From NCBI GenBank assembly GCA_017959625.1, contig JAGDAG010000022.1, positions 1 to 31,293 on the forward strand: a stretch of 31,293 bases of DNA. Reading direction: 5' to 3'. Every line of letters begins with the position of its first letter. Within the stretch, counting starts at the first letter, position 1. Positions 1-7,119 of the stretch are shown here, piece after piece. The translations under genes were made by a program, and so were the position numbers. This DNA is from Abditibacteriota bacterium. Its GTDB lineage: Bacteria > Armatimonadota > UBA5829. Below the pieces are notes generated by a model. It was given only the letters and a program-made list of their open reading frames with translations. It searched no databases and was not told the DNA's origin.

Positions 1-1034
1 GTTTCCGCCGACCTGAAGCCGGCGTCCACGTATTTCTGCACCTTGTATCCCTCTGCAAAGGAGGGGCGTCCCTGTTTTCCGCTTTTTACGGAATCGATAA
101 AGCTGCGGTAATTGTCCGGGACCGGAGGGCATTCTACGGGTTCCCACACAGCCCTGTTCCTGTTTTCTCCCCGGCATACGAGCAGCATTTTGTCCGCCTC
201 TCTGGCCTGGTTCAGGTCAAGGGCCCCGTTTTCGCAGAAGACAATGAGTGAGACCTCGTCCACGAAGCCCGTGTCCGTCCTGGCCGTGTGTATGGCGCCT
301 GTTATCCCGTTTTTCAGCCTTACTACGGAATGCATGGCTTCGTTGGCGTCAAACACGTATCCGCCGGCCTTGCGCGGCTCCAGGTCATAACAGTCCAGAC
401 AGCAGAACAGGCCCTCAAAATCACCGCATACGTAGCTTGTGAGATCGAAAACGTGGACCCCGATGTCTCCGATGCAGCCCAGGCCGTGTTTCTTGCTGAG
501 GCGCCATTGGAAGGCGGGGTTTTTGCTGCTTTCGCCCCAGCAGTCGGTGGTGCGCCAGGACTGCCTGTAACGGGCCTCGAACCTCAGGACCCTGCCCAAT
601 TCGCCGCCGCAGACCATTTCCGCCATTTTCTGCGAACACGGAAAAACCCTTTTGGGAAAGTTCACTCCGGTCATTATGCCTTTTCCGGCTGCTTCGCAGG
701 CGGCCTCATTCATTTTTGCGGCGCCTTCCAAATCGGACGAGAGAGGCTTTTCGCTGAAGGTATGGACGCCTCTTTTCAGAGCCTCTGTTGCCATAGCGGC
801 GTGGACTGCGTCGGGGGTCGCTATGCTCACTGCGTCGGGCTTCTCCTTGTCAAGAAGCTCGGTAAAATCCGTGTAATATGCCGGTATGCCGTATTGCCCG
901 GCAAAGCTTTTTGCTTTTTCTTCTATAATGTCGCAGCAGGCGGCTATTTCCACGCCTTCAATTGCCCTGAAGCCTGCGGCGTGGGCGTGGGAAATGAGAC
1001 CGTTGCCGATTATGGCAAGTCTGATTTTTTTCAT
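1..1034 (-). CDS. Gfo/Idh/MocA family oxidoreductase (3' end cut by window edge)
   Basis: This is a partial gene: about 344 codons are visible and the C-terminus lies beyond base 1. The protein starts MKKIRLAIIGNG, a Rossmann beta-alpha-beta unit with a glycine motif for NAD(P) binding. It has the family's EKP motif at residues 95-97 (SEKPLS). The substrate-side motif GDIGVHVFDL, near residues 189-198, holds the Asp and His expected in the catalytic site. The family oxidises or reduces sugars, inositols and related polyols in the cytosol; the substrate cannot be read from the sequence. The ATG at 1034 has an AGGAGAG ribosome site directly upstream, and the gene starts 9 bases after the M24 peptidase stop. 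It is therefore the fifth gene of the operon that begins at 5717. The location suggests sugar metabolism linked to the exporter and glycosidase upstream, but that is inference. Confidence 0.9.
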   Translation of the reverse strand, partial: MKKIRLAIIGNGLISHAHAAGFRAIEGVEIAACCDIIEEKAKSFAGQYGIPAYYTDFTELLDKEKPDAVSIATPDAVHAAMATEALKRGVHTFSEKPLSSDLEGAAKMNEAACEAAGKGIMTGVNFPKRVFPCSQKMAEMVCGGELGRVLRFEARYRQSWRTTDCWGESSKNPAFQWRLSKKHGLGCIGDIGVHVFDLTSYVCGDFEGLFCCLDCYDLEPRKAGGYVFDANEAMHSVVRLKNGITGAIHTARTDTGFVDEVSLIVFCENGALDLNQAREADKMLLVCRGENRNRAVWEPVECPPVPDNYRSFIDSVKSGKQGRPSFAEGYKVQKYVDAGFRSAE

Positions 1035-1043
1035 GATCTCTCC

Positions 1044-2072
1044 TTATTTGTCTGCGTGCGTAAGGATCTCGCAGCCGTTTTCCGTTACCAGTATATCGTC
1101 TTCTATGCGTATGCCGCCCCGGCCGGGTATATATATCCCCGGTTCCACCGTGGCGACGATCCCCGGCTGCAGGACCAGATCCGAAGACGGCGAAAACGCC
1201 GGGCTGTCGTGGACCGAAAGCCCCAGGCCGTGGCCCAGGCCGTGGCCGAAGCGGTCCCCGTAGCCGGCTCCGGCGATAAACTCTCTGGCGACAGAGTCGA
1301 TATCCTTTCCCGGGATCCCGGGCTTTACGGCTTCTATGGCTCTTTGCTGGGCTTCCAGGACGATGCCGTATATTTTGGCAAACTCCGCCGAAGGCTCTCC
1401 TATGAAGAAGGTGCGGGTGATATCGGAGCAGTAGCGGTCTTTTATGCAGCCGAAATCACATTTCACCATGTCGCCTTCCTTTATTATGCGGTCCTCCGGA
1501 GCATGGTGGGGAAAGGCGGCGTTTTCGCCGGCGGCGATTATGCCGGGGAACGCTTCGCCTTCGGCGCCCTGCATTTTCATATGGTATTCCAGCTCCGCCG
1601 CCAGCTCTTTTTCACCGATGCCCGGGACGATCCGGTTTTTCAGCCACGCCGCCGCCTCGTCTGCCAGCAGGCAGGCCTTTCGTATGGCTTTTATCTCGTT
1701 TTCATCCTTTATAAGCCTGAGTTCTTCCACAAGTCCGTGGGTCTCCGCCGGGTTTTTTATATAGGCGCATATGTCCCTGTAGGTCTTCAGGCTTATGCTG
1801 TCCGCTTCAAAGCCGCAGGAGGCCGCGCCGGTCATACCGGCGGCAACGGAAAGCATAGGGGCGTTTTTGTAATCGATCACTTCGAAGCCCGGACATTCCT
1901 TTTCTCCCTGGGCCGTATAGCGGGAATCCGTTATGAGGGCCCGTCTGTTTTCCCCAAGCACCAGCACCCCGTTGTCTCCGGTGAAGCCGGAAAGGTAATA
2001 CATGTTGGCCGGGTCGTGTATGAGCATGAAGCGGGGGGCTTTTGCAAGCAGTTTTTCGATTCGTCGGTTCAT
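1044..2072 (-). CDS. M24 family metallopeptidase (Xaa-Pro aminopeptidase/dipeptidase-like)
   Basis: This 342-residue protein has the creatinase-type N-terminal domain (about 1-125) followed by the pita-bread catalytic domain. The expected metal ligands are visible: Asp206 in CDFG, Asp217 in SDITRTF, His281 in the repeated GHGLGHGLGLSVHD stretch, Glu310 in VEPGIYIP and Glu324 in RIEDDI. The family removes N-terminal residues before proline, or splits Xaa-Pro dipeptides, using two metal ions. Length and motifs fit PepQ/PepP-like enzymes, and I cannot decide between them. There is no signal peptide, so it is cytosolic. The ATG overlaps the stop of the upstream glycoside hydrolase in an ATGA arrangement (2069-2072), which points to translational coupling. 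Its presence in a glycan-export operon is not explained by its own function. Confidence 0.92.
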   Translation of the reverse strand: MNRRIEKLLAKAPRFMLIHDPANMYYLSGFTGDNGVLVLGENRRALITDSRYTAQGEKECPGFEVIDYKNAPMLSVAAGMTGAASCGFEADSISLKTYRDICAYIKNPAETHGLVEELRLIKDENEIKAIRKACLLADEAAAWLKNRIVPGIGEKELAAELEYHMKMQGAEGEAFPGIIAAGENAAFPHHAPEDRIIKEGDMVKCDFGCIKDRYCSDITRTFFIGEPSAEFAKIYGIVLEAQQRAIEAVKPGIPGKDIDSVAREFIAGAGYGDRFGHGLGHGLGLSVHDSPAFSPSSDLVLQPGIVATVEPGIYIPGRGGIRIEDDILVTENGCEILTHADK

Positions 2073-4093
2073 AATATCACAAATTGCGGGCGGGGGGATA
2101 CCCGCAGGGTTATTTTGCCTCCCGCAGGCACCATTCTCGTCTCATCTCCCATTATCCCTATGATCTTCACCGGCCGGTCTGCGGCCAGCTCGATGGTGTC
2201 CTCGGAGTCCTTGTTCCAGCACACCAGCCCCTTCTTTCCGAAACGGGTGACAAAGCCGAAAACGTAGTTCGGCGCGAATTCCGTCCGGCGTCCGGTCCAT
2301 TTGCAGTTGTCGCAGACGTTGATCAGGTTGGCGTAAGCCACCCCCGCGGGCTTGGGGTCCAGATTCTCGTAAACCAGGCCGAAGTTGTGTTCCTGGTTGT
2401 AGGGAGAGGTGCCGTCGTTGTGCAGATCGTAGTAAAAGATCCGGTCGACTCCCTCGTTCAGGTGCAGCACGCACATGCGCACTATCCAGTCCGCCTGGGT
2501 CTCCGGGTCGCAGGGGGCGTACCAGTGGCTCGTTTCGGGCCCCGCCTGAAAAGAGGAAAAGCCTACCTCGCCTATATTCAGCTTCCAGCGGGCGCCCTTT
2601 TCCTTCATCTTTTTCTTCAGGGCGGCGTAGCCCAGCAGAGTGTCCTGGTCCTCCGGAAGAGGGGTGTCCCTCTTGAGATTGTAGGCGTGAGGGGAAAGGT
2701 AGTCAGGCTCATTTGTGATACCTCTTTCCAGATACATTTCCGCCCAGTTGAGGCCGTCCAGATCCTCCCAAACTACCCGGGCGTCCTTCTGGTGTTCCTT
2801 TATTACTTTGGACACCTGTTTGGCCCACTGCCAGTAGACCTCGAACCAGGGGCCCCCGTCCCAGCCGCCTCCCAGCCTTTGGGACCAGCCGAAATTGTGG
2901 GGCTCGTTGACTATATCGTAGAGCCGGGTCATATAGCCGAATTTGTCGGCGTATTCGCCGTAGTTCTGGATATACGGGGCAAAGTCCCATTCGCTGTCCG
3001 GCGCCTTGCCGGCCTTTATCTCCTTTTCGGCGTAGGCCAGGGAAGCCTCGCACATGGCTCCGGTGAAGCAGGGCATATATCTTATGCCGTATTCTTCCGC
3101 TGCCAGATGGGCCTTGTCATCCAGGGTGGCTTCGCCGTCCCTGAGCCAGCTGATGCCCAGGCGGCTGATGATCTCTGCCTGGGACAGGGGCCAGCCCTGG
3201 TTGAAGTGGCCGTTGACCCCGAAATAGGAGCGGTCTTTGTCTATCCCCGCCGGCCGGTCCAGCACGGCGTAGGTGCAGAAGCCTTCCTTGGTCAGGCCCG
3301 CGGCGGTCAGGGTATAATTGACGTAATAGAGGCCGGGCCGGCTTTCGGCCTTTATGGGGACCGGGTCTTTTGAGAGGCTGCAGCTTACGGCCTTTCCCAG
3401 CTGTCTGCCCCGGTGGTCAGTCACCGCGTACCGGCAGCTCCCTTCGGAAAAGCCGAAGGGAACAAGGGACAGGGCCGGCTTCTCGCCGGTGTAGTAAATG
3501 TTTACAGCCGCAGCTCCCTTTAACTGCAGGCCGATACTTGCAAGCATATTTTTCTCCGTCTCCTTTTTCAGCGCTTCCGGATCGGAAACGTCTGCCCACA
3601 CCCGGTAAAGCTTCATGGAGGCCCCGGCGGCGCCTCCCTTTTTCTCCGGGCCTATGAGGAGCCTTGCCGGCAGGTCTATCCTGCCGTTTCTATCCTCCGG
3701 GAAGGAAAAGCCCTTCTCCTCAAATTCCTTTACGCTCAGGGCGTATTCTCTTTTGTCCCCGTCCTGCGGGGCCACGGTAAGCTGAAAGGTCTCCCCCTCG
3801 CTGTCGGTGAGCCTTACCAGGATGACGCTGTCGGTCTCCGCCGTAAAGCGAAGGGAGGAAAGGTTCAGCTCTTCGGGGAAATACAGCTGGCAGTAGGCTC
3901 CGCCTTCGGAAAGATCGCACTCCACCAGGGCGGCCCCGTTTTCCACGCGGCACTCGTATTTGCCTCCGGGGACTTCGTTCCCGGGGCGCATAAAGAGCTT
4001 GTGCTCAAAGGCGAAATCCCTCAAAAGGACTTCCTCGGCCCCCAAAGGCAAAACCGCGGCGGCCAGCAGTATCATAAGCAATATTCGTTTCAT
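2069..4093 (-). CDS. Secreted glycoside hydrolase-like protein, clan A TIM barrel
   Basis: This 674-residue protein begins with a clear signal peptide (MKRILLMILLAAAVLPLGA), so it is exported. Residues about 20-280 look like beta-sandwich modules. A TIM barrel begins near residue 290 (SYFGVNGHFNQG). Two clan-A hallmarks follow: NEP at about 396-398 (VNEPHNFGW), the usual acid/base Glu, and GEVGFSS with Glu near 509, the usual nucleophile. Residues beyond about 590 look like a C-terminal beta domain. The layout recalls GH39/GH5-type enzymes, but I cannot assign a family or substrate. The open frame extends upstream to 4318, but that part is antisense-like sequence inside the ATPase gene; the signal peptide fixes the ATG at 4093. 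That ATG overlaps the ATPase stop by ATGA (4090-4093), and its own stop overlaps the next start. Confidence 0.85.
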   Translation of the reverse strand: MKRILLMILLAAAVLPLGAEEVLLRDFAFEHKLFMRPGNEVPGGKYECRVENGAALVECDLSEGGAYCQLYFPEELNLSSLRFTAETDSVILVRLTDSEGETFQLTVAPQDGDKREYALSVKEFEEKGFSFPEDRNGRIDLPARLLIGPEKKGGAAGASMKLYRVWADVSDPEALKKETEKNMLASIGLQLKGAAAVNIYYTGEKPALSLVPFGFSEGSCRYAVTDHRGRQLGKAVSCSLSKDPVPIKAESRPGLYYVNYTLTAAGLTKEGFCTYAVLDRPAGIDKDRSYFGVNGHFNQGWPLSQAEIISRLGISWLRDGEATLDDKAHLAAEEYGIRYMPCFTGAMCEASLAYAEKEIKAGKAPDSEWDFAPYIQNYGEYADKFGYMTRLYDIVNEPHNFGWSQRLGGGWDGGPWFEVYWQWAKQVSKVIKEHQKDARVVWEDLDGLNWAEMYLERGITNEPDYLSPHAYNLKRDTPLPEDQDTLLGYAALKKKMKEKGARWKLNIGEVGFSSFQAGPETSHWYAPCDPETQADWIVRMCVLHLNEGVDRIFYYDLHNDGTSPYNQEHNFGLVYENLDPKPAGVAYANLINVCDNCKWTGRRTEFAPNYVFGFVTRFGKKGLVCWNKDSEDTIELAADRPVKIIGIMGDETRMVPAGGKITLRVSPRPQFVIL

Positions 4094-4866
4094 GATTTGT
4101 TCTCCCTGATGCGAAATTCCGGCAGGTTCTCCGGAGAAGCGTCCAGTTCCTGCAGGTATTTGTTGACCACTTCTCTGCTGCCGCCGTCCATATATACCAT
4201 GCCTTCCCTGATCCAGACGGTCCTGTCGGCAAAGCCCGTGGCGGCGTGCATGTCGTGGGTGACGAAAACGATGGTGCTTGTTCCCGCCGCCTTGATAGCG
4301 GCCATTCGTGCGTAGCATTTTTCCTGAAAGGCGGCGTCGCCTACCGCCAGCACTTCGTCTATGAGAAGTATGTCCGGAGCAGTTTCCGTGGCTATGGCGA
4401 AGCCCAGCCTCATGAGCATGCCCGCCGAATAAGTGCGCACCGGCTCGTTTATATAGTTTCCCAGTCCGCAGAAGGCGACTATGTTATCGAGGCGTTCCTC
4501 TATCTCGGCTTTCGAAAGCCCCAGAACGGCGCCGTTGAAATATATGTTTTCCATCCCCGTCAGATCCGGATGGAAGCCGCTGCCCAGGTCGAGCATGGTG
4601 TAAAGCCTTCCGCAGGTCTTTATGGAACCCTGCGTGGGCTTGTACACTCCGCAGATTATACGCAGAAGAGTGCTTTTCCCCGAGCCGTTGGTGCCCACTA
4701 TGGAAACCGACTCGCCGTTTTTTACGGTGATATTGATATCTTTGAGCGCTTCCGTGTATTGCCTTTTCACCCTGCCGGCGGAAAGGATGAGCTTTTTGAT
4801 GGTGGGGGCCGTTCCGGTAAGCTCGAAACGCTTGGATATGTGAGACAGGACTATGGCATCTTTCAT
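4090..4866 (-). CDS. ABC transporter ATP-binding protein, polysaccharide/teichoic-acid export type (TagH/Wzt-like)
   Basis: This 258-residue protein has Walker A GTNGSGKS (58-65), signature YSAGM (147-151), Walker B ILLIDEVLAVGD (about 167-178) and the switch His in VTHD (about 204). The long N-terminal lead before the first strand and the pattern MLDLGSGFHPDLTG are typical of the ABC-2 exporter class that moves O-antigen, teichoic acid or capsule across the inner membrane. It stops soon after the nucleotide-binding domain, so it lacks the C-terminal carbohydrate-binding domain of Wzt proteins that recognise capped chains. The start at 4866 shares one base with the permease stop (TAATG). An upstream start at 4950 would add residues translated through the permease gene and was rejected. 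Confidence 0.93.
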   Translation of the reverse strand: MKDAIVLSHISKRFELTGTAPTIKKLILSAGRVKRQYTEALKDINITVKNGESVSIVGTNGSGKSTLLRIICGVYKPTQGSIKTCGRLYTMLDLGSGFHPDLTGMENIYFNGAVLGLSKAEIEERLDNIVAFCGLGNYINEPVRTYSAGMLMRLGFAIATETAPDILLIDEVLAVGDAAFQEKCYARMAAIKAAGTSTIVFVTHDMHAATGFADRTVWIREGMVYMDGGSREVVNKYLQELDASPENLPEFRIRENKS

Positions 4867-5717
4867 TACAGTCTCTCCGCGAACAGATGTTTTCTTTTGT
4901 TGAAGAAATCCATGCCGAGGAACAAAACGGATATGCATATCACGGCGCATACGGCGAACATTCCCCAGTCCATGGGCAGGCTGGTCACTGTGTTGCCCGC
5001 CACCGAGCCTTCAAAGGGAGGCATCAGAAGCTTTTTGTAGGCGTCCATAAGGGTGTTGAAGGGCGAAAGCATGTAAAGGCGGAAGAGCCAGTCTCTGTGG
5101 GCCTCCGGCAGCTTGGTGTAAACCAGCTCCACGGGATACATGACGGGAGTGAGATAAAAACCGATGTTCAGAAGGGCGTTCAGGATAAACTTCGTGTCGT
5201 CGAAAAAGGCGTTTATGGTGCATATCACGAAGGCGATGCCCATCAGAAGGCACGTCTGCAGGATGATAAGGACCGGCAGCCACAGAAAGCCCGGCCTCAG
5301 GGACGAGCCGTGAAGGAACAGCCAGAAAACCAGCAGATATACCACCAGGATGCAAAGGGCAAGCAAAAAGTGGATCAGGTTTGAAAGCACGTTGGAAATG
5401 GGCAGCACTTCTCTGGGGAAAGGGACCTTTTTTATAAGATCCCTGTGGTGCAGCAGCACTTCCGAGGAATCCGCAAGGCCGTTGAGCACGAACTGCCAGG
5501 GCAGGAAGGCTGCCAGCAGATAGGCGGAATAATTGGGGATATCTACCCGCATTATGTATTTTACCACTATGGTGATGGTGGCGACCTGGATGAGAGGATT
5601 CGCCAGAGACCAGAAAAAGCCCAAAACGGAGTTTTTGTATCTGACCTTGATATCCCTCAGGACCAGCTGATAAATGAGATACCTGTAATTTATGATATTA
5701 CGGAATTCTTTGAACAC
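4866..5717 (-). CDS. ABC-2 type transporter permease, polysaccharide/polyol-phosphate export (TagG/Wzm-like)
   Basis: This 283-residue membrane protein begins with a cytosolic segment ending LRDIKVRYKNSVLGFFWSL, the amphipathic and first-helix signature of TagG/Wzm/KpsM permeases. About six hydrophobic helices follow. It pairs with the ATPase encoded immediately downstream to form the pore for a lipid-linked glycan or glycopolymer. The start is GTG at 5717-5715, with AAGGA about 7 bases upstream. It is the first gene of the operon, about 24 bases downstream of the predicted transcription start. No glycosyltransferase genes lie in the window, so the exported polymer is unknown. Confidence 0.92.
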   Translation of the reverse strand: MFKEFRNIINYRYLIYQLVLRDIKVRYKNSVLGFFWSLANPLIQVATITIVVKYIMRVDIPNYSAYLLAAFLPWQFVLNGLADSSEVLLHHRDLIKKVPFPREVLPISNVLSNLIHFLLALCILVVYLLVFWLFLHGSSLRPGFLWLPVLIILQTCLLMGIAFVICTINAFFDDTKFILNALLNIGFYLTPVMYPVELVYTKLPEAHRDWLFRLYMLSPFNTLMDAYKKLLMPPFEGSVAGNTVTSLPMDWGMFAVCAVICISVLFLGMDFFNKRKHLFAERL

Positions 5718-5737
5718 TTGATTTTCCTTATAGAACG

Positions 5738-5759
5738 CTCTAACTCCATTATATTAGAG
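5738..5759. promoter_or_regulatory. Inverted repeat over the -10, candidate operator
   Basis: CTCTAA at 5738-5743 and TTAGAG at 5754-5759 form a 6-base dyad with a 10-base spacer covering the -10 box and start site of the exporter operon promoter. Size and place fit a repressor site. No regulator gene is nearby, so this is inference. Confidence 0.35.
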
Positions 5760-5777
5760 TTCCGGAATATTTGTCAA
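5748..5777 (-). promoter_or_regulatory. Sigma-70 type promoter of the exporter operon
   Basis: On the minus strand TTGACA (5777-5772) and TATAAT (5753-5748) are both perfect consensus hexamers separated by 18 bases. Transcription should start near 5741, leaving a leader of about 24 bases before the GTG of the permease. A CTCTAA/TTAGAG inverted repeat (5738-5759) overlaps the -10 and the start point. Confidence 0.85.
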
Positions 5778-5812
5778 CAAAACGCTTTCTGCCGCATATA
5801 AAAAGCCGCGTC

Positions 5813-5865
5813 GCGCCGGACGTTTGTTTTCCGCCAGAGCTCCCGCAGCCTCCGGCGCTTTTTTT
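5813..5865 (+). terminator. Orphan terminator-like hairpin between divergent promoters
   Basis: GCGCCGGA (5813-5820) pairs with TCCGGCGC (5851-5858) across a 30-base loop, followed by seven T residues (5859-5865). It reads as a plus-strand intrinsic terminator, but no plus-strand gene precedes it; the minus-strand operon promoter lies just to its left. It could end a short plus-strand RNA or insulate the tRNA promoter that follows. Confidence 0.45.
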
Positions 5866-5875
5866 GGCAGAACGC

Positions 5876-5904
5876 TTGCAATTTGATATAGTATCGTGTA
5901 TAAT
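5876..5904 (+). promoter_or_regulatory. Promoter of the tRNA-Glu/tRNA-CAT pair
   Basis: TTGCAA (5876-5881) and a perfect TATAAT (5899-5904) are separated by 17 bases. The expected start near 5911 lies only a few bases before the first tRNA nucleotide (5915), as is usual for tRNA genes. Confidence 0.75.
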
Positions 5905-5914
5905 AGTATTGTAC

Positions 5915-5986
5915 GGCCCTATAGTGCAGCGGTTAACACACATCCCTTTCACGGATGAGGCAGGAGTTCGATTCTCCTTGGGGCTG
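5915..5986 (+). tRNA. tRNA-Glu (anticodon TTC)
   Basis: A 72-base cloverleaf can be drawn by eye. The acceptor is GGCCCTA with TGGGGCT (G:U at pairs 1 and 6). There is a D arm with three pairs and an AGCGGTTA loop. The anticodon stem CATCC/GGATG encloses loop CTTTCAC, giving anticodon TTC. The T arm is AGGAG/CTCCT with loop TTCGATT, and the discriminator is G. The 3' CCA is not encoded; the next bases are CTTTTT and then the next tRNA, so CCA must be added after transcription. Confidence 0.93.
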
Positions 5987-5992
5987 CTTTTT

Positions 5993-6069
5993 GGCGAGAT
6001 ACCTCAGCTGGTCAGAGGACCCGGCTCATACCCGGGGCGTCGTCAGTTCGATCCTGACTCTCGCTACCA
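5993..6069 (+). tRNA. tRNA with anticodon CAT (elongator Met likely; Ile2 possible)
   Basis: A 77-base cloverleaf with encoded CCA lies 6 bases after tRNA-Glu, so the two are surely co-transcribed. The acceptor is GGCGAGA/TCTCGCT and the D stem CCTC/GAGG. The anticodon stem CCCGG/CCGGG encloses loop CTCATAC (anticodon CAT). The T arm is GTCAG/CTGAC. It lacks the C1:A72 mismatch of bacterial initiator tRNA, so it is elongator tRNA-Met or the lysidine-modified tRNA-Ile that reads ATA. I cannot separate those two by eye. Confidence 0.92.
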
Positions 6070-6070
6070 A

Positions 6071-6100
6071 AAAGAACACTCCGGGAGTGTTCTTTTTTTT
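6071..6100 (+). terminator. Intrinsic terminator after the tRNA pair
   Basis: AAGAACACTC and GAGTGTTCTT form a perfect stem around loop CGG, followed by a run of eight T residues ending at 6100. It ends the tRNA-Glu/tRNA-CAT transcript. Confidence 0.92.
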
Positions 6101-6160
6101 ATGGCAAAATGCCGGCGCTGTAGTGCCGGCAAAACTGTATCCGGGAGAAGGTTTGATAGG

Positions 6161-7117
6161 ATGTCTGGAGAGATAACGGGCTACCTGCTGGCGGTTTTGT
6201 CCATGTGCATTTACGGCGTATATATGTCTCCGAAAAAGCTTTCGGGACTTACCGACAGCCGCTTTACCTTCTGGATGGCCTGCGGGATAATGGTTTCCGC
6301 CGGCGTGTTTTACCTTACCGTCCCCCATGAAGAAAAAACCGATCCCGTAATGGCCTGCGTGTCTGCGGCCGCCGGGCTGGTATGGGCCACCGGCAGCTTT
6401 GCCTATACCCTGAGCATTTCCAGGATCGAGCTTACCCGCAGCACTCCCATAAAGAACCTGTCCAGCCTGTTCGGACTGCTGCTGGGTATGGCCTGTCTTT
6501 CGGAAGGAAGGGGGAAAAGCGTATTCATGATATGCTGCATATGCCTTTCGGGGCTCCTTATCACCGTGGGGGCGTGGCTGCTTTCACGGGTGGGGGCCGT
6601 GGTGGAGGGCAAAAAGCTTCTGTCGCGGTCCGATTATATCTCCGGCTGCCTCCTGGCTCTGTGGGCGGCCGTGGGGTTCAGCATATACACGGTGCCCATG
6701 AAGCTTGCTTTCGGGTCGGGGATGACCCCCGTTTCCTTTTTGTTTTTTATGTCTTCGGGCATTTTCATCGGCATGACCCTGCTCGCGGTATGGGCGGGCT
6801 GGCGGCCGGAGCTCTCGCTGTTTTATGAAAACACTCTCCGCCACGTTCCCGGCAAGAAGGCAAAAAGCTATGCGGTGAGCCGCCTTATGGCTCTTTCCAG
6901 CGGCCTCGGCCTCACTCTGGGGCAGCTGTTGGCAAATTATGCCGTGAAGCTTGCCGGCGTAGCGGTGGTGTGGCCCATAACCAAAAACTCGGTGGCCGCG
7001 GTGCTGTTCAGCGCCTTTGTCCTGAAGGACGTCTGCTGGAAAAGCTCCCCCGGGAAAATGTTCTGGGGGGTCCTCCTGTGCCTTGCCGGGATAATCGTGA
7101 TGGCGTTTGGCGTATAA
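6161..7117 (+). CDS. DMT-superfamily transporter, GRP (glucose/ribose porter)-like
   Basis: This 318-residue, very hydrophobic protein has about ten transmembrane helices in two similar halves, the layout of the drug/metabolite transporter superfamily. Each half begins with a related pattern, YGVYMSPKKL near residue 20 and YTVPMKLAFG near 180, which recalls the GRP sugar-uptake branch rather than EamA proteins. A sugar substrate is therefore plausible but not shown. The ATG at 6161 is the first sensible start after the tRNA terminator; an ATG at 6101 would add an unlikely Cys/Arg-rich leader and sits directly on the T tract. The stop lies 2 bases before the pseudouridine synthase start, so the two are probably one operon. 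No clear promoter was found between 6101 and 6160. Confidence 0.75.
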   Translation: MSGEITGYLLAVLSMCIYGVYMSPKKLSGLTDSRFTFWMACGIMVSAGVFYLTVPHEEKTDPVMACVSAAAGLVWATGSFAYTLSISRIELTRSTPIKNLSSLFGLLLGMACLSEGRGKSVFMICCICLSGLLITVGAWLLSRVGAVVEGKKLLSRSDYISGCLLALWAAVGFSIYTVPMKLAFGSGMTPVSFLFFMSSGIFIGMTLLAVWAGWRPELSLFYENTLRHVPGKKAKSYAVSRLMALSSGLGLTLGQLLANYAVKLAGVAVVWPITKNSVAAVLFSAFVLKDVCWKSSPGKMFWGVLLCLAGIIVMAFGV

Positions 7118-7119
7118 AA

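Noticed and set aside
288..2267. A 659-codon open frame on the plus strand
   Set aside because: It lies antisense to the Gfo/Idh/MocA and M24 genes, which have clear motifs, good ribosome sites and operon overlaps. The long frame is a by-product of their GC-rich codons.
4094..4318. Upstream extension of the glycosidase to 4318
   Set aside because: It would be encoded within the ABC ATPase gene in another frame and put 75 odd residues before a perfect signal peptide.
5993..6069. Initiator tRNA-Met
   Set aside because: Bacterial initiator tRNAs have an unpaired C1:A72 and three G:C pairs next to the anticodon loop. This tRNA has G1:U72 and a different stem.
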